Shown: positions 37,405 to 50,318, numbered from the stretch's first letter. The stretch: DNA of 64,000 bases from Lichenostomus cassidix (GCA_008360975.2 CM039181.1:6432380-6496379), one strand, 5' to 3'. Numbers and translations are program-made. The notes: generated from the letters alone by a model not told the origin.

Positions 37405-39325
37405 AGCTGGTTTCTACAGCAAGTCATACCTTCCCAATAGAATTGTATCGACCTGGTATCATTTTAGGTCAAGATAATCAGACCAGGGCAGCTTCCTTTG
37501 GGGGTATTCCTCTTATTCTTGTATGATTATTCTTATTCTTGTATTCTATGATGCATACATTAGCTTGCATTGGTCTGCAGAAGTTAAACTGATAAAACCA
37601 TTTTGAGAGCCAATTGTTGACAATTGGAATATATAATATTTAAAACAATTTTCTTCCGTTATACACTTCTGAGATTTGAAAAGAAAAAATAAATATCCTG
37701 TCTCCCAGCTGAAACAAAGCCCTCAGAGCTTTGCTAGAAATGGTAAGGACCTACACCAGGAACACAACTGTGAGGCATGGAAAGAATATTGATTCCTTGT
37801 GAATGAAGCAGAGGAAAGTTGATCCTTGGTTGGTCTTTCCTGGTTTCTCACATTTTGCCTGCTTACTAAGATCTTCATTGGTCTGTAATCTGGAGGGAAG
37901 CTGTGCTTCCTTTCCCTCATGCTACCAGCTCATCTTCCTAATTTCCCAGCACACCTTTTTTTTTTTTTTTTTGCTCTTTGCTTATTGCCTTTCTAGCCAT
38001 GGTGTAGAGGAGATGAGCACCTAGAGCAGCATTAAGATAAGACTGCTATAAATGGGTTTATACCAGTATGAAGAAGGGCTTTACATGGTCCACATTGCCA
38101 ACTGTACCTGTGTACAGTTTTGACCATGGATTTGTTCAGTGTGACAATCTAATCACCCAATATCCCATCTGTGCACACCTCTGTGGATAGCTCCATAGGA
38201 TCCTTGCTATGTCCTAACACGTCCTTTGCTACATCTTCTGCCCACTCCTGATGCGGGAAAAATTAATCTATTTACTAGTTGCATCTAGTTAATTCAGCTT
38301 AATAACTAATTTGTAAAATAACTCCAACTTCCTCATTTCCCTATCCCTTTCCCACAGTGAAATCTGATTATTTTATTATTATTTTTTATTATTTTATTAT
38401 TATCCCTGTCTGGGGGATAGGGAGACTGGCCTTTTTGTCCTTTTTTCTGTGCTGAAAGAGAAGCCTACAGCTACCTGCATGTACACAGAGAGTCCTTCAA
38501 CTTCTAGTAGCTCTCAGGTCAATTTTATGCAGCTGCTCACATCACCTAAATATCCCTATGGAGATTTTATGCTTAAGACCTGTTGATTCTTTCTTTTTCT
38601 CATTGTCAAGAAGATATGGCTTGGGAAGCTTCTTGTTTAGAGAACCAAACAAAATAGAGTTAAAAATAAGCTCAGTAAACATGACACTGTTTTCCTTATA
38701 AAACTCCTGCAAAATGTGTCATTATTGGAGGAAATATCCTGACTTTTGCCATGCTGCAGAAACTTGCATAGGGCAGCTCTAAGGGCTCACTTCTCGTGCA
38801 ATAAAACAGAAGAAGGGAGAAGCCAAGAACAGAGTGCACACTGCACATATGTGTGCATGTTTGTGTGATGATCAGGGTGGTTTTTTTATTCCTGACATTG
38901 TATTCTTTCAGACTGAAGGTGAAAACAAGCAGACTGAAGTCACAAAAGGTCAACTGCAGCCTGTAAAAGTGGTTTGTCCTCCTGGTTGTGCTCACCTGAG
39001 CCAGCAGTGAGTTTATGGACCACATTTATTTCACTGTCAGGAGAGCTAAAGCAAGCTGAGGCAGGAGGGCTGGGGGTTACACGAGAGGCCAAGGGCAGGG
39101 AGCTCTCCGTGCAGCCTCTCAAACACTTTGATTGTAGTTTGGGATTTTTCAAAGCTGCACATGTTGTGTAATATCTGCCAATAAACACAGCTCAGTGGGT
39201 GAGAAATCTGTCTGCCTCTTGCTGAGGATTAGAAGAGAAAAAGACACCAAACGAGCAGTTTCCTCACATGTGGGTCATGCCCCTCACTGGGGTACTTGCC
39301 CCTGACCTAATCTTGTTCTACTTTG
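37405..39325. other. Unique noncoding DNA with small repeats
   Basis: Contains a 20-bp period repeat (tcttattcttgta...) at 37508-37552, an 8-bp-arm hairpin 'ccaattgttgacaattgg' near 37610, and 17 T at 37956-37972. A TTATTATTTT tract lies at 38367-38403. No gene recognised. Confidence 0.5.
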
Positions 39326-39370
39326 TCTCCCTCCCTCCCTCCTGCCTTCCTTCCCCCTTCCACTCCTCTG
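39326..39370 (+). repeat. CCCT-rich simple repeat
   Basis: A C/T-only stretch of CTCCCT units ('ccctccctccctcctgcctt') inside a pyrimidine-biased region that extends to about 39400. Confidence 0.75.
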
Positions 39371-40862
39371 CTGCTGCACTACTGGTGGTCTGCTGCATGC
39401 TGCACAGATGTTTTCCCCACGCTATTATAAGATTATTTTTCAAGTGGCTTCTTGGAACAGATGTTCCAGTGTATGCACTCTCCTTCTCTTGGCTGAAAGT
39501 GCTCTTTGCAAAGAGCAGATTGCATTGCTGCTCTCCTTTTGATCTGCAGAGCGAGAGGGAGGAAGAAAATCCCCACACAAGTGATGCTGGGTTTTGTTTC
39601 GGGCTGCTTGGCAGTGCTGCACCTGGGTGTGTGTCTCCTGCTTCTTTTCTCCCCAGCACTAGAGCTGCTTGCAGATGTTTTTTTCTGTGCCTTTCTTCCT
39701 CAGCCCATTTTTTTTTTTTTTTTTTTTAGATTTGTGATCCAATACTGTACTTCCACTGCCTTTAAATTTTCTTTCATCTAACACTCTGGTATTGGTGCTT
39801 CCAAAATAATTCTCTGCCCATTGCCAGCACCTCATCTTTATTTTTTTCCTTCCTTTGGCAACCCCTGGACTGTTAGGATGGATTATTCCCATGAGTTTGG
39901 GTACATGACCTCTCCCCTTTTTGGTCTTTTCACTTTGAATTTATATTCATTGCTTAGTTTCTCAATTGTCACTGTGAATTCACCTGAATGTTGTTGCTTC
40001 TGCTTTTTTAGTTTATTTCTCCTATAGGATCAGGAACATTTTCCAGAACCAGAGGTCTTATGATGTCAAAGGAACATCTTTTCCAAGTGTCACTTAATTT
40101 AGAGATGTAACAAAGGCATGGCCCAAGGAGGTTGTGAAATGGATGTTTTAGGACTCTGTCACTAGACTTAAACAACAGAATCACATCTTCTGGGATTAAA
40201 AAAAATGAATTAAAAAATCTTTATTTGCTCACATCCGGTCCTTCAAACAGACAGCATGTCAGCTTCAACTCCATCTGTTGCCCTTCCTTAAAAATTCAAC
40301 TGCCACGAATTTGGTATATAAGGAGAAAAATAAATATAGCTGATCTTTTCTGAGCCAATGAGATAGAATTTTGAGTGGGTTCCTAACTCACTATTAATCA
40401 GGTTCAGTTGATTCAGGAAGATTTGCATTTGGTTTAGCCAACTTCAAAAAAACCTGCCCATTTTTATTATTCTTGTTTTAATATGGCCAGCACTGCATGC
40501 ACTCATTGCCTCTTTTTACATTGTCTTCTTATGGAAAAGTTCTGCAGAATTTAATGGAGAATAATAGACTCACATAAGAATGTAAAGGATTCTCTAACAG
40601 GAATATTACTATTGCTTTCCCAGGTCCTAGATTCCTCCAGAAATGTTGATACTCTTGTTTATTTACAGCCATGCAGAGAAATTTCTCTAGAACTCAGCTG
40701 AGCTAAAATTATAAACTATCACACCTTCCTGGGATATATTTAAACCACAATTGTAACCTAGTGAACCTTTCCCTTCTCTAGCTTCCCTCATAAAATTGTT
40801 CTATGGCATTGACCTTCAGTGTGTATTAGCAATAAACTAACAAAACCCCAAACAGATATGTG
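39371..40862. other. Unique noncoding DNA, T20 run
   Basis: Includes 20 T at 39708-39727. The 153-codon frame at 39268-39729 is Phe/Leu/Ser/Cys-rich and ends in the T run; an opposite 113-codon frame overlaps it. Neither is convincing. Confidence 0.5.
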
Positions 40863-40977
40863 TGTATATATATATAAATATATATATAAAATATAAAATA
40901 TAAAAATATATAAATATATAAATATATAAATATATAAATATATAAATAGATATATATATTAAAAAATATATATATAT
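40863..40977. repeat. AT-rich microsatellite, TATATAAA units
   Basis: A pure A/T stretch apart from a few bases, with a regular 8-bp 'tatataaa' unit between about 40905 and 40945, flanked by TA dinucleotide runs. Confidence 0.96.
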
Positions 40978-43314
40978 GGGCATATATGCTTTGGCAGCAT
41001 TTCCCATCCATTAAACTACTCCTAACCTGGGAGCTAAGCCTGTGAGAACAGCTGTGGTTTTGATGCAATGCTTTCAAAGTAACACCTCTAAAACTGACCT
41101 ATGGTTATAAATTCACCTACAATCCAAATAATCCATTTCAGATAAAAGATTCCATCTCTGTTCGCATTTGGGACCAGACTAGCACACATCCTTCTTCTCT
41201 GGAAATTCAGAATACTGTCCTTTCAGTACTACTGCTGGCAGGTTTCTCCTTCCCCTTGCATTCTGCACTGAAGTTTTAAAAACCTGCCTTAGCCACCTCA
41301 GTATTGTTAACATCTGAAAGGGTAGTGGAAGGGAGAAGGTAAAGAAGAAATCTGACTGGTTTAGTGATGATTTTCAACAGGTTTATGAAAGACTCAATGA
41401 TAGAAAGTGTGTGATCTCAGGAAACTGGATTCTCATGCTACAAGAGAATTCTCATGCCCTTGGTTGCAAAAATGAAAAGCAAAGATCCTAAATGATTGAA
41501 GCTGAACACTCCAAGAAAGATTTAATAAGGGTAAAATGCTATATCTGCTATAATCCTATTATTCAATAATGAAGGAAAACAACAACAAGGTAATAAATTT
41601 GAGGAAATATTACTCACAATAGACTGCTGTCAGTAACTTGAATCAATTCTGTGTATTCATTAACAGTTATACTCAATCAGAGCACTTTGAAATTAGATGG
41701 CAAATCTTGTCCTATTTTATCTGAGAAGGTAGAAGGGACAGACTCATCACAGCAAAGGTAAAGGAAGTATTGGAGTAACTTGGAGTTTTGAACTTCAGTC
41801 CCTAAAGCACACTGAGTAGTCCTCCTTGGGGGCTTTAATTAACTTTTGATAACTTTCCATCCGGGTTTCTGCCTCCTGCTCTCTGTCACAGACACACCTA
41901 GAGATATATGGGCACCTTGAACCTCAACCCCACAGTTTATAGGCTGCAGATGAGGTGGAGTTCCAAGGACTTCAGTTCATCTTCCACAGTGACAGGTTTG
42001 TGCTCTTGGACCAAGATCTCTGTGCTACATCTTTCTGAAGCATAATAAATAATTTATTTTTTTTCTGACCAGCATTCTTACATCTCTGATGTACAGAATA
42101 TGATGTTCCTGAAAGATAGAGAAGAAGATATTTGTTAGGATATTTGTTTTGCCCTTTGGCTGTATAATTGCCTTTTTATTCTATATGCACATTTTATAAC
42201 ACCTACACCTTGTGCTTTGAAGCTTCCACAGGGTTATGGACTTGGCAGAGACCTGAAAAGCCTGATTTAACATCACTATTTTCTGTGATTTCCATCCTAT
42301 CTATCCACAGCTTCCTGAGCCATCCTGGGCAACCTTTTTCTGGGCTGTGGAATGGTTTGTTTGATCTGACTCTATATTGCTTAGAAGTAGGGCTATTAAT
42401 TTGGGCTTGTAATTGTAACTAAATATCAAATAAGTGCAAAAACGGTAAAAAAACCCCATCCCAAACATTGTGAGAATAAACTGAGAATAAGTACCATTTT
42501 CCTGGAAGTTTTTCTGTTCCATCAGGGTCTGAACATTCCCTTTTCTTCACAGGTAATGCTGGACATTCCTGTTCTCTCTTTCCCACATGCCTTTGGATAC
42601 CACAGTTTATCACCCATATATTCCTTCTATCCCTCTTCCCTTCCTCACTCCTGCACAGCTCTGGATGTCTCTGGATATATTACTGCTGATACTAATCTTG
42701 CTAGAACTGTCTGGCCCTGGATATTTGAGGCTGAAAATCTTAAACTGCTTTGTAGGAAGGAGAGGGTTAAAAATCATCATGGGGTTCACAGGAAAGTATT
42801 CTGTGAGCAAGGATAATCTAATCCATCAGTACCTTACAATTGTCCTACAGGACTAATTGTAAATAGTCAGTAATCATAAGGTGGGAAATGTTTTCTTAAG
42901 ACAAATGTCACTCCCGAAGCTTCTGTGTCCCTTCTCCCTGGACAAACAGATCTATTAATATTCAACCAAACCTTGCTTATTTAACTGATAAATGGGAATC
43001 ATGTTATTGGTTAACAGCCCTGTTTGCAAACAGCGTTTTAGAGGTGATCATGGAACAAAATGGGAGGAGACCCAAGTGGCAACACAGAGCATTAAAGCTG
43101 AGGTGGTAACGAATGCAGGCAGCTAGGAAAGGCTGTCAGAGCTTAAAAGGAGGAGAACAGGGAGGTTTGATTTGGAAATCAGGTTTTTAAGCCATATTTT
43201 CTGATTGCACAACTGAATTTAACTCTTAGCTAGCAAACAGACCTAGCATTTGAAGTTGCAAAGTCCATTTCACAGGATGTTTTCCTCCTGGCTCAGAAGT
43301 CGTAGGAAGTAGAA
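40978..43314. other. Unique noncoding DNA
   Basis: No gene or transposon recognised. A perfect 14-bp palindrome CTGTTTGCAAACAG lies at 43020-43033. Confidence 0.5.
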
Positions 43315-43341
43315 TTTTTTTTTTTTTTTTTTTTTTTTTTT
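43315..43341. repeat. T27 homopolymer
   Basis: An uninterrupted run of 27 T (A tail on the minus strand). No AATAAA equivalent or recognised retrocopy is adjacent on the tail-bearing strand. Confidence 0.95.
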
Positions 43342-45529
43342 GTCACTGCAGTGCAGTTGATTTCAGAGAAGGCTTAAATAACATTGCAGAAGTCTTCCTT
43401 TCCAAAGGACAGCCAAAACTTCCCTGGCTCACCTGCCAGCTCCATTCTGACTCTCGTGTGTCACACAGCTGTCAGCTCACACCACACAGCTGGATGACTA
43501 CTGAGTTTATGAGAATATTTGTGACCACTCTTAACTGAGGTGAAAGCTATGACTCCAGCAGCCAATAGCAGGCAAACATTGGCTGCCTAAAAGATATGAG
43601 CACTTTCTTTTGTAAGAATGCATTCTGGTTTCTGGCACTTCCTAGGTGGCTGAGCTCAAGGGCTGGACAAAGTGAGGTTGGGACACTGTGATTCAGCTGT
43701 TTGCTCTATAGCATTCATTATTATCTTGTGGGTTTTCCCACAAGGACAGTTATAAATAATTTTGTCGTGATCAGATGGGAAAAGTAAGCACAAGCCTTAC
43801 TCAGCACAACTGGAGAACAAACTCGCCATCATCCCTCCATCCCTTTATCTCAGAAATCCTTGTTGCTCCCTGATTTTCCCCCTGGGCTGGTGGCCCCAGC
43901 CTGGTGCTGCAGAGACTCCTCACCTCCTCCTGGGGTGAGCAGGAGGGCAAAGAACCAGGAGGAACACAAGGAACCTGCCTGTGCCTCCATCTCCCTATGC
44001 CAGCTAGGTCAGATGGCTCTGGTCTGACTCAGGTCCTCTGAAATCCAGGCAAATATTTGTGGTGATTTCAGTGCCTTTGGATCAGCACCTGGGTACACAA
44101 AGGAAGGGGTTTTTTTTCCCATAAAAGGGCAAATCCATGTTTTCCTTTCATAGAGAGAAGGGAAGCACCAATCCTGTCTTCCCTGCTCTGCTCTGGGGTT
44201 GTCCCTCCTGATGCTGCTGTGCATCCTGGTGAGTTCTGGTTGATCCCTAGAAAGTCTCACTCACACACACAGCTCTGTTCTGCCTGTTCTGAGACACAGA
44301 ACTCATGCCTGCTGTTTGCTGCCTCAGAGCTTTCAAAGGGGCAAGGAAAGGCCAGGAATGTTTTATGAAATGTGTCCATTCCAAGAGAGGGAAAATGAAG
44401 TTTTCAGTACACGAGGCAACTGTAAGTCAGTGTGACAAACCACTTTAGTTCTTTAAACATGCATTCCACTTGTGCTACCATGTGATTCCTGGTTTTCCTT
44501 TCAAGCCCTCATACCTGAAGCTGTGTGGATTAACTGATTTATTTGGGTTTTTTCCCTTGGAAGAATATAGTCGAGGAACTCACAAGCAAATAAAGTCTAA
44601 GACTGCAGTCCAGATAAATTTACCACTTCACAAGTCACTTAAGTGTATGCTTATGTTCCTGCATCTCTGAGGAAAAATGTGTAATAAGGTCAAGCCCCAG
44701 GGACCTGCATGATTTCAAAAGAAAAAAAAAAGAATTTATAGCCTCTGATTTGTCAGTTTGATTGACTGCTGTGGAGTTAATGACCTGTGTTTAATCCATT
44801 TTCTTCACTTTAATTCTGTGGTTTCAAACTCTGTCTCATAGGTTGATCAACTCCCTCATTATAAAGCCCTGCTTTGGAATTTGGACCACAAAAACTTTCT
44901 CTTATATGTCATCAAGATCACAATGAAGTAGAAATGAAAACGATTATGGCAGTAATTCTGTGGGATTAAAAAATTATTTCATATTGTTTTTCAGCTGGAA
45001 GGGAAAGATGGCTTTCTGTATTCTTTTGAAATGCAAAGGAGTTCAGTTATTCTATTCCTGGAGAATGTTTCTATTGATCCCCTATGATTCATCTCTGGAA
45101 GAAGTCTCTGGATAAAACACTTCTAAATAAAAATCGTGTCGTTTGGGGGAAAATGGACATTAATGGTGTTTTGAGAGCTCTTGCAATGCTTTCAGAAGTG
45201 ACAGTGTTTATTGAAGGCTAAGATTCTGTGTTCTGGTCAATAATACAAACTTTTTCAACTCTTTATGGAGCTCCAGCTCCCTTTGGGGCAAAGTGGAAGT
45301 GGTGAAGCACTGCAGGAGGGGATGGAGGTAAGTTTGTGTGCAAATAAGGAGAAATTAGGGAGATGTTGGTAACAGAACTATCTGGCAGCAATGGTAGATT
45401 TGGATGTTGGAGAATTGTGAAGAGTCAAAGATCACAGAAATGTGGAGAAGCATGTGGCACAGGGAACAGCTTCACCCTGCAAGCCAGGAGGGCAAATTAA
45501 CCACAGAGAGGGGAAAAGTGAGTGAGAGG
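43342..45529. other. Unique, partly GC-richer noncoding DNA
   Basis: 43790-44330 is richer in G and C but holds no convincing exon. A 9-bp inverted repeat GCAGCCAAT / ATTGGCTGC with an 11-base loop lies at 43558-43586. Confidence 0.5.
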
Positions 45530-45594
45530 AATGAAATTTATTAACTCAAGAGTCTCAAATGAAATGGGGAATGAAATTTGTTGACTCAAAATCC
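45530..45594 (+). repeat. Diverged tandem pair, about 40-bp period
   Basis: 'aatgaaatttattaactcaa' at 45530 recurs as 'aatgaaatttgttgactcaa' at about 45570, with 'caaatgaaatgggg' between. Confidence 0.75.
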
Positions 45595-45907
45595 TGTTTA
45601 GCCATGGGAGATACATTAAGGGTGGTTGACTAAATGAATTGAATTCTTGGAGAAGAGCATGAAGTTGGGAGAGATGTCATTGATCCGGGCAGAAACTGCT
45701 GCTGTGTGATTTCTGCCAGGCTTCTGGAACAGTCAGGGCAAAAATTGCTGGCAGATGTCCTAAGTCCTTCTTCTTTGGCTGTCTGCAGATAATTCAACCT
45801 GCCTTATCCACCAGAGATAGTTCTTGGATTAAAGAATCCTGGTAGCTCTGGGTAGAGTCAAACTTTTGCTAAAGGGGAGAGTTGGAGGTTTTAAAAATGT
45901 TAGGTGC

Positions 45908-46034
45908 AAATATATAAAAAAATATAAATATAATATAATATAAAAAGAATATTATATACATAAATATATATTATATATAGAGATATAATATTATATAAAA
46001 ATATAATTATAATATAATATAAAAGAAAAAAAAA
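45908..46034. repeat. AT-rich microsatellite island
   Basis: About 115 bases of nearly pure A/T with ATATAA, AATATAAT and TATATT units, ending in a short A-rich tail with single G interruptions. Confidence 0.94.
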
Positions 46035-46902
46035 GGCACTGTCTATTGAGTAGCAAAAGTTTGGGAGTGAGAGTAGCTGTCAGCAAAACCAGAGCAGATT
46101 TGGCTCAATTTAAGGTGTGCTAAAAGCCTTTGGCTGTGAGGACAGATGGGGCATTTCAGCCAAATCCTATAATCAGCAGTGCTGGTGAGGTGTGGATGTG
46201 ACCAAAAGGTAATTTATGGTGTCTGCCAGAATCCCAGGGCTTTGCAAAGGAGGGATTTTGAGAGTGGAACATCATATTGCTGTGACAAAATACCTGTGCT
46301 GCCTTATCCAGCTGTCTGAGCTCATGCAGAAGAGACAAAAATAGGACAAGTTGGAAATAATGTAAAGTGTCTGCCATATGACAAAAAAAAAGGAGATTGT
46401 AATGAGTGTGGGAAATAAAATTGAAGTATAACTTTATCTGATTATGAAACTACACAGTGGAAGGAGAGTCACACTGGTAGCCTATTATTTAAAAATTTTA
46501 TCTGCTAAAGTGGTAAATCATTTATGTTTTAACATGAATATTTTCTCATTAAAATATGGAACTCTTGATGACTTTCTTTTTTGAGAAACTGGACTTAGAT
46601 ATTCAGCAAAAATTCTCCCAAATCTTGAAGTCCTCTGAAAGTCTGGTTTGGATAGGGGTGAGAGTAGAGGATAGGGGCTCTTCTAAAAAAATATGCCCTA
46701 AATCCACAGTGAGGAATAATAATTTCCATTCACACTGAAGAACTCCTGTTTTACTATAGAGTTTGAACTGGCTCATCCTTGTGGATTTTCTGATTTACTC
46801 TAGAAGTAGAAAAATTAAAACGGAATCAGTGGAACTGGTTCTTTAATACAACAGGTTGGAGTTTGCAAGGCCAGCTGCTCTTTCACATACCCAAGAGAGT
46901 CA

Positions 46903-46968
46903 GGTGAAGGCCAAATAAATTCCTGGAGTAATTAAGGTGAAGGCCAAACAAATTCTTGGAGTAATTAC
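46903..46968 (+). repeat. 33-bp tandem duplication
   Basis: A 33-bp unit beginning 'ggtgaaggccaaataaattc' (46903-46935) is followed directly by a second copy (46936-46968) with a few substitutions. Each unit ends in 'ggagtaatta'. Confidence 0.95.
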
Positions 46969-47398
46969 TCAGCAGAGAGGGGCTTGAATGGAGTGGAGGG
47001 GAATTAATTCTGGCAGAAATCTCAGAAAAGGAAGATGCAATCAAGGTATGGTTCTTTCAAGAATCACAGACTATTGCTTTGCAGAGAGGTGACAGAAAAT
47101 CAGTGCTTTTACCAGTGCATATTAGGGGTCATAAAATTCATCTAGGAATTAAGAGAGTGGCTCAAAATGAGATTCCAACAGTCTAAAATGGTGAGCTGAG
47201 CCAGACCAAGGTCTTGGGATTGTTAAAATACAAATTAGAAAGGAGTATAGAACTGAATGGTCAGAAAAACACACAGATTATAGAAGACCTGTGACAAAAA
47301 TTATACTCAGGAAATATTTCACATTTCAAAACCATGGAAGTACAAAGCCTGATAAGGTAGGCTAGACTTGAGTCTTTTGTAGGAAATTACTGTTTAGA

Positions 47399-47428
47399 CT
47401 TATTTTTTCTAACCTTATTTTTTCTAAC
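47399..47428 (+). repeat. 15-bp perfect tandem duplication
   Basis: 'cttattttttctaac' occurs twice head to tail without mismatch. Confidence 0.95.
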
Positions 47429-48837
47429 CTCAAATTTCTGTGTTTGAGGGAATTGTTCTCGGCATTTTTTGGAAAGCTAAGGTCTGGAAGTTGTTCTTTG
47501 CTAAAGAGGTTTTTCTGGGACAATATTTTGTTACACTTCTATCTTAGTTTCCCTTTAGAATGATCTCCCTGTCATTGTGGTATTTAAATTCCATGCACAA
47601 AATTAAAAAAAAAATCATTGCAAACATACTCAGGTGACATAGAAGTAGTGAATATACATGGAAAATTATACATTTCTGCAAGCAGAAATGTAATACAAAA
47701 ATGTATTTAAATGACAACAACAATCATGGCTCTGTAACTGTAGATTTCTCACGTTGAAAGCTTACAATTTTAGACATTGAACAGTAGGTAGGAAAATACA
47801 ATCTTGATTTCAACTGCAATATCTGTGAGTGGTTTTTCTTATATAACTATATTCCAATTTGTAAGAGCTCTGCTCTGCCACACTCAGTGTGCAACTTGGT
47901 CAGTTTTGTTTAGAACCATCAACCTAAATGAGGAGCATATTTGGGGTCAAACTTCCCAAAAGGGGGAAAAAAGTTAAAAATTTACTCACACACATGATAG
48001 GTTCAGTGTAACTGCTCAGATATGGACAGATATTTATGGATTTGCAGGAGGAAGTTATTAGGTCTAGATCTTGTTTTAGATTCTGGTCCAATTTATTACT
48101 TTGTCTGGCCAGAAATAAATGCATGTTTTAGATCTTAGGGATTAATCTTTCAAATACATAATGCAGGTTTGATTTCACCATATCTGAAAAGGTTTTAAGG
48201 TATGTTAATATTATCAGAATAAGGTTCTCTGGGCAAGGGAAAGCTGACTTTCTCATTGAATTTCAATTGGTATCAGCAGAGTCAGAATTTGCACTGATAT
48301 CCATGATATATGAGTTTATATACATGATATAAACCATAAGGAACACAAATATGTTTTTATTGTCCTTTAGGGACTTTCAGACCATTTTCCTGTGACTTTG
48401 GGGTTTGTTTCAGACCTTGCTTTCTGGCAAACTCTAAAACCAGGATGCAAAAAAGTTTAAGGGAACTAAGAGCCATCTCATTTGTTGTCTGAATGCTCAT
48501 AATAATGGGTCAGTAATCAGAGGAAGAGCCCCGTGGTTCTTATGGAATTCTTGTGTAATTCTTCTGTGAATAACACCTGAGTTAGCAGGTCCTTAACAGG
48601 CACCAGGTTGCTGATATCCACATCTGATTGCAGTGCTAGATCTGAAGGAAAATTAAGGTTGACTACCTCAAAGAAGATGGGGTTTCTAGGAGTGTGTTTA
48701 GGAGGATTGTCATGGTTAAATTTGTGAGTTTTCTCTGAAGTCACTAAAGACAGAGTTATAATTTTATCACTTTTTTTTAAAGTGTAGAATAATGGATTAA
48801 TTCAGGGTGGAGGAGATTTCTTCTTTTTCTTCTTCTT
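47429..48837. other. Unique noncoding DNA
   Basis: No gene recognised; frames on the minus strand near 47924-48124 and 48517-48744 have no motif. Confidence 0.5.
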
Positions 48838-48912
48838 GAGCAGGACCAGCTCTGAGATCAGACCAGGCTGCTCAGAGCTTTATTTAGTCTGGTCTTGAAA
48901 CCTCCAGTGCTC
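48838..48912 (-). mobile_element. CR1 LINE 3' end (minus strand)
   Basis: Read in reverse, 'ctggaggtttcaagaccaga' runs into 'ctaaataaagctctgagcag', 'cctggtctgatctcagagct' and 'ggtcctgctc'. This is the CR1 3' untranslated type '...ttcaagaccaggctggataa agccctgagcaacctggtct'. Upstream of it (plus 48912-49060) the sequence no longer follows a CR1 pattern that I recognise. Confidence 0.82.
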
Positions 48913-50240
48913 TGTGTCACCCCTGCTGAACTGTCCTGCTGAAGAACAGCTCTGTGAGGCAGCAGGAGCTGCTGGGCTGCTTTCTTGGGGCAAGCAGGGA
49001 ACAAGAGAAAATTGCTTTCCCAGCTGAAGTTTTCAAGAACCATGAGGAGAACATCCCTGGGAGGGGAAGAGGTGAGTTGCAATCTATTCCTGTGTATTCT
49101 GTAAGAGTGGAGGGATTTTGGGTGTGGAGCAGCTGTGGCATGTGATTATTCTGATTATTCTGCTTATTCTCTGCTGTGGTATATCTGCTTTCTTCAAAAG
49201 AGCTTTGTGAGACCAGCAGTGCTTTGAGAGTCAATTTCAAAACAATGTAATTGAAATATAAAATAATTAACAGAAAGGTTGATGGTTACTTGGTATTAGA
49301 ACAGTAAAATTACTTTTAGGGAACAAAGAGGACAGGCACCTGAGGGAAAAAAATGACAGTAACATGGTAAAGCTAAATGATCAGCACTCAGCTTTTAAAA
49401 CAGTCCAGTGCCATTCTGATAAACTTAAGGTGTTTAGCAGATCTACTGGATGGAGCATAGATAGTCTTATAACTGTATAAATTATAATTACTATTATTTA
49501 ATGGTGAGAAAAGTACCAAGTATGTAACACAGCAATTCAGAGCTTAGCTTTATGCCAAAACAATACAGTTTATTAGTTTATGCCAAAACAAATACAGTGC
49601 CAATAATCCTTTCAGTGCCCTGTGGAAGAAAGTTAAAGGCTAGCAGACATAGAATATGTCTTTATTAATAAAAAATTCTTTATTAATGTTAAATAAATAT
49701 TCCTTATTAATAGAGTCAGAAGTCAGTGGGCTGAAGTGATGGTATGGTCAGTATATCCATTTAGAAGGGAGGCAAAGCTATCAAATAATCCCTTAGCCTG
49801 TGAGAAAAGCTGGAGAGACCAAACCTACATTATTTCTTTAAATTATTTTATTTTTTCACTTTTTTTTTCCCCTCAAGCCTATGGTTTTGGCATGTTGAGT
49901 TAGAATCTTCTCCTTGGGCAGATGAGTTGAAGTGCTTTCATTGCAGGATTCCACTGACACATCAGATGGACCAAAATCTCTTTGACTGGAAATAATGATC
50001 AATGATGTGCTTATTTGGGACAGAAATTATTATGTGTTATAAAAATCTATGCAATGCATGCCAAGCAAAAATAATAAAAAAAAAGCCTTCAATTGAGTGA
50101 GAATTAATATCCAATTGGGATGAGTAAGACTGGTTATTTAGAAAACCTACCATGATTTGTGACACAGGAATTTGACTGAACATCAGTAAGGTAACTGGAC
50201 AAGTGGAAAGGCTTCAAAAGAGAGAGGAGAGAGAGGCAAC
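48913..50240. other. Unique noncoding DNA with small duplications
   Basis: 'tttatgccaaaaca.atacagt' is duplicated at 49549-49569 and 49577-49598. GATTATTCT-like units lie at 49142-49168. No gene recognised. Confidence 0.5.
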
Positions 50241-50318
50241 CCAGAGATTCACAGACTCATTATTATTTCTCATTATTACTATTCAAATCATCCAGAGATT
50301 CACAGACTCATTATTATT
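50241..50318 (+). repeat. Perfect 27-bp direct repeat, 51-bp period
   Basis: A 27-base unit starting 'ccagagattcacagactcat' at 50241-50267 is repeated exactly at 50292-50318. The 24 bases between are ATT-rich. Confidence 0.95.

Noticed and set aside
39170..39230. AATAAA within 'tctgccaataaacacagctc' as an LTR or gene end
   Set aside because: A single poly(A) signal without TATA, LTR ends or an upstream gene is expected by chance.
39268..39729. 153-codon plus-strand frame
   Set aside because: Phe/Leu/Cys/Ser-rich translation of a C/T-rich tract ending in a T20 run; an equally long frame lies opposite.
41690..41770. MIR-like 'ttttatctgagaaggtagaa' stretch
   Set aside because: Only scattered similarity to the MIR 'attttacagatgaggaaact' box; too weak to call.
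33293..43341. A/T homopolymers of 17-27 bases as tails of processed pseudogenes (33293, 37956, 39708, 43315)
   Set aside because: No AATAAA just before the tail on the relevant strand, no recognisable coding sequence and no target duplication seen.
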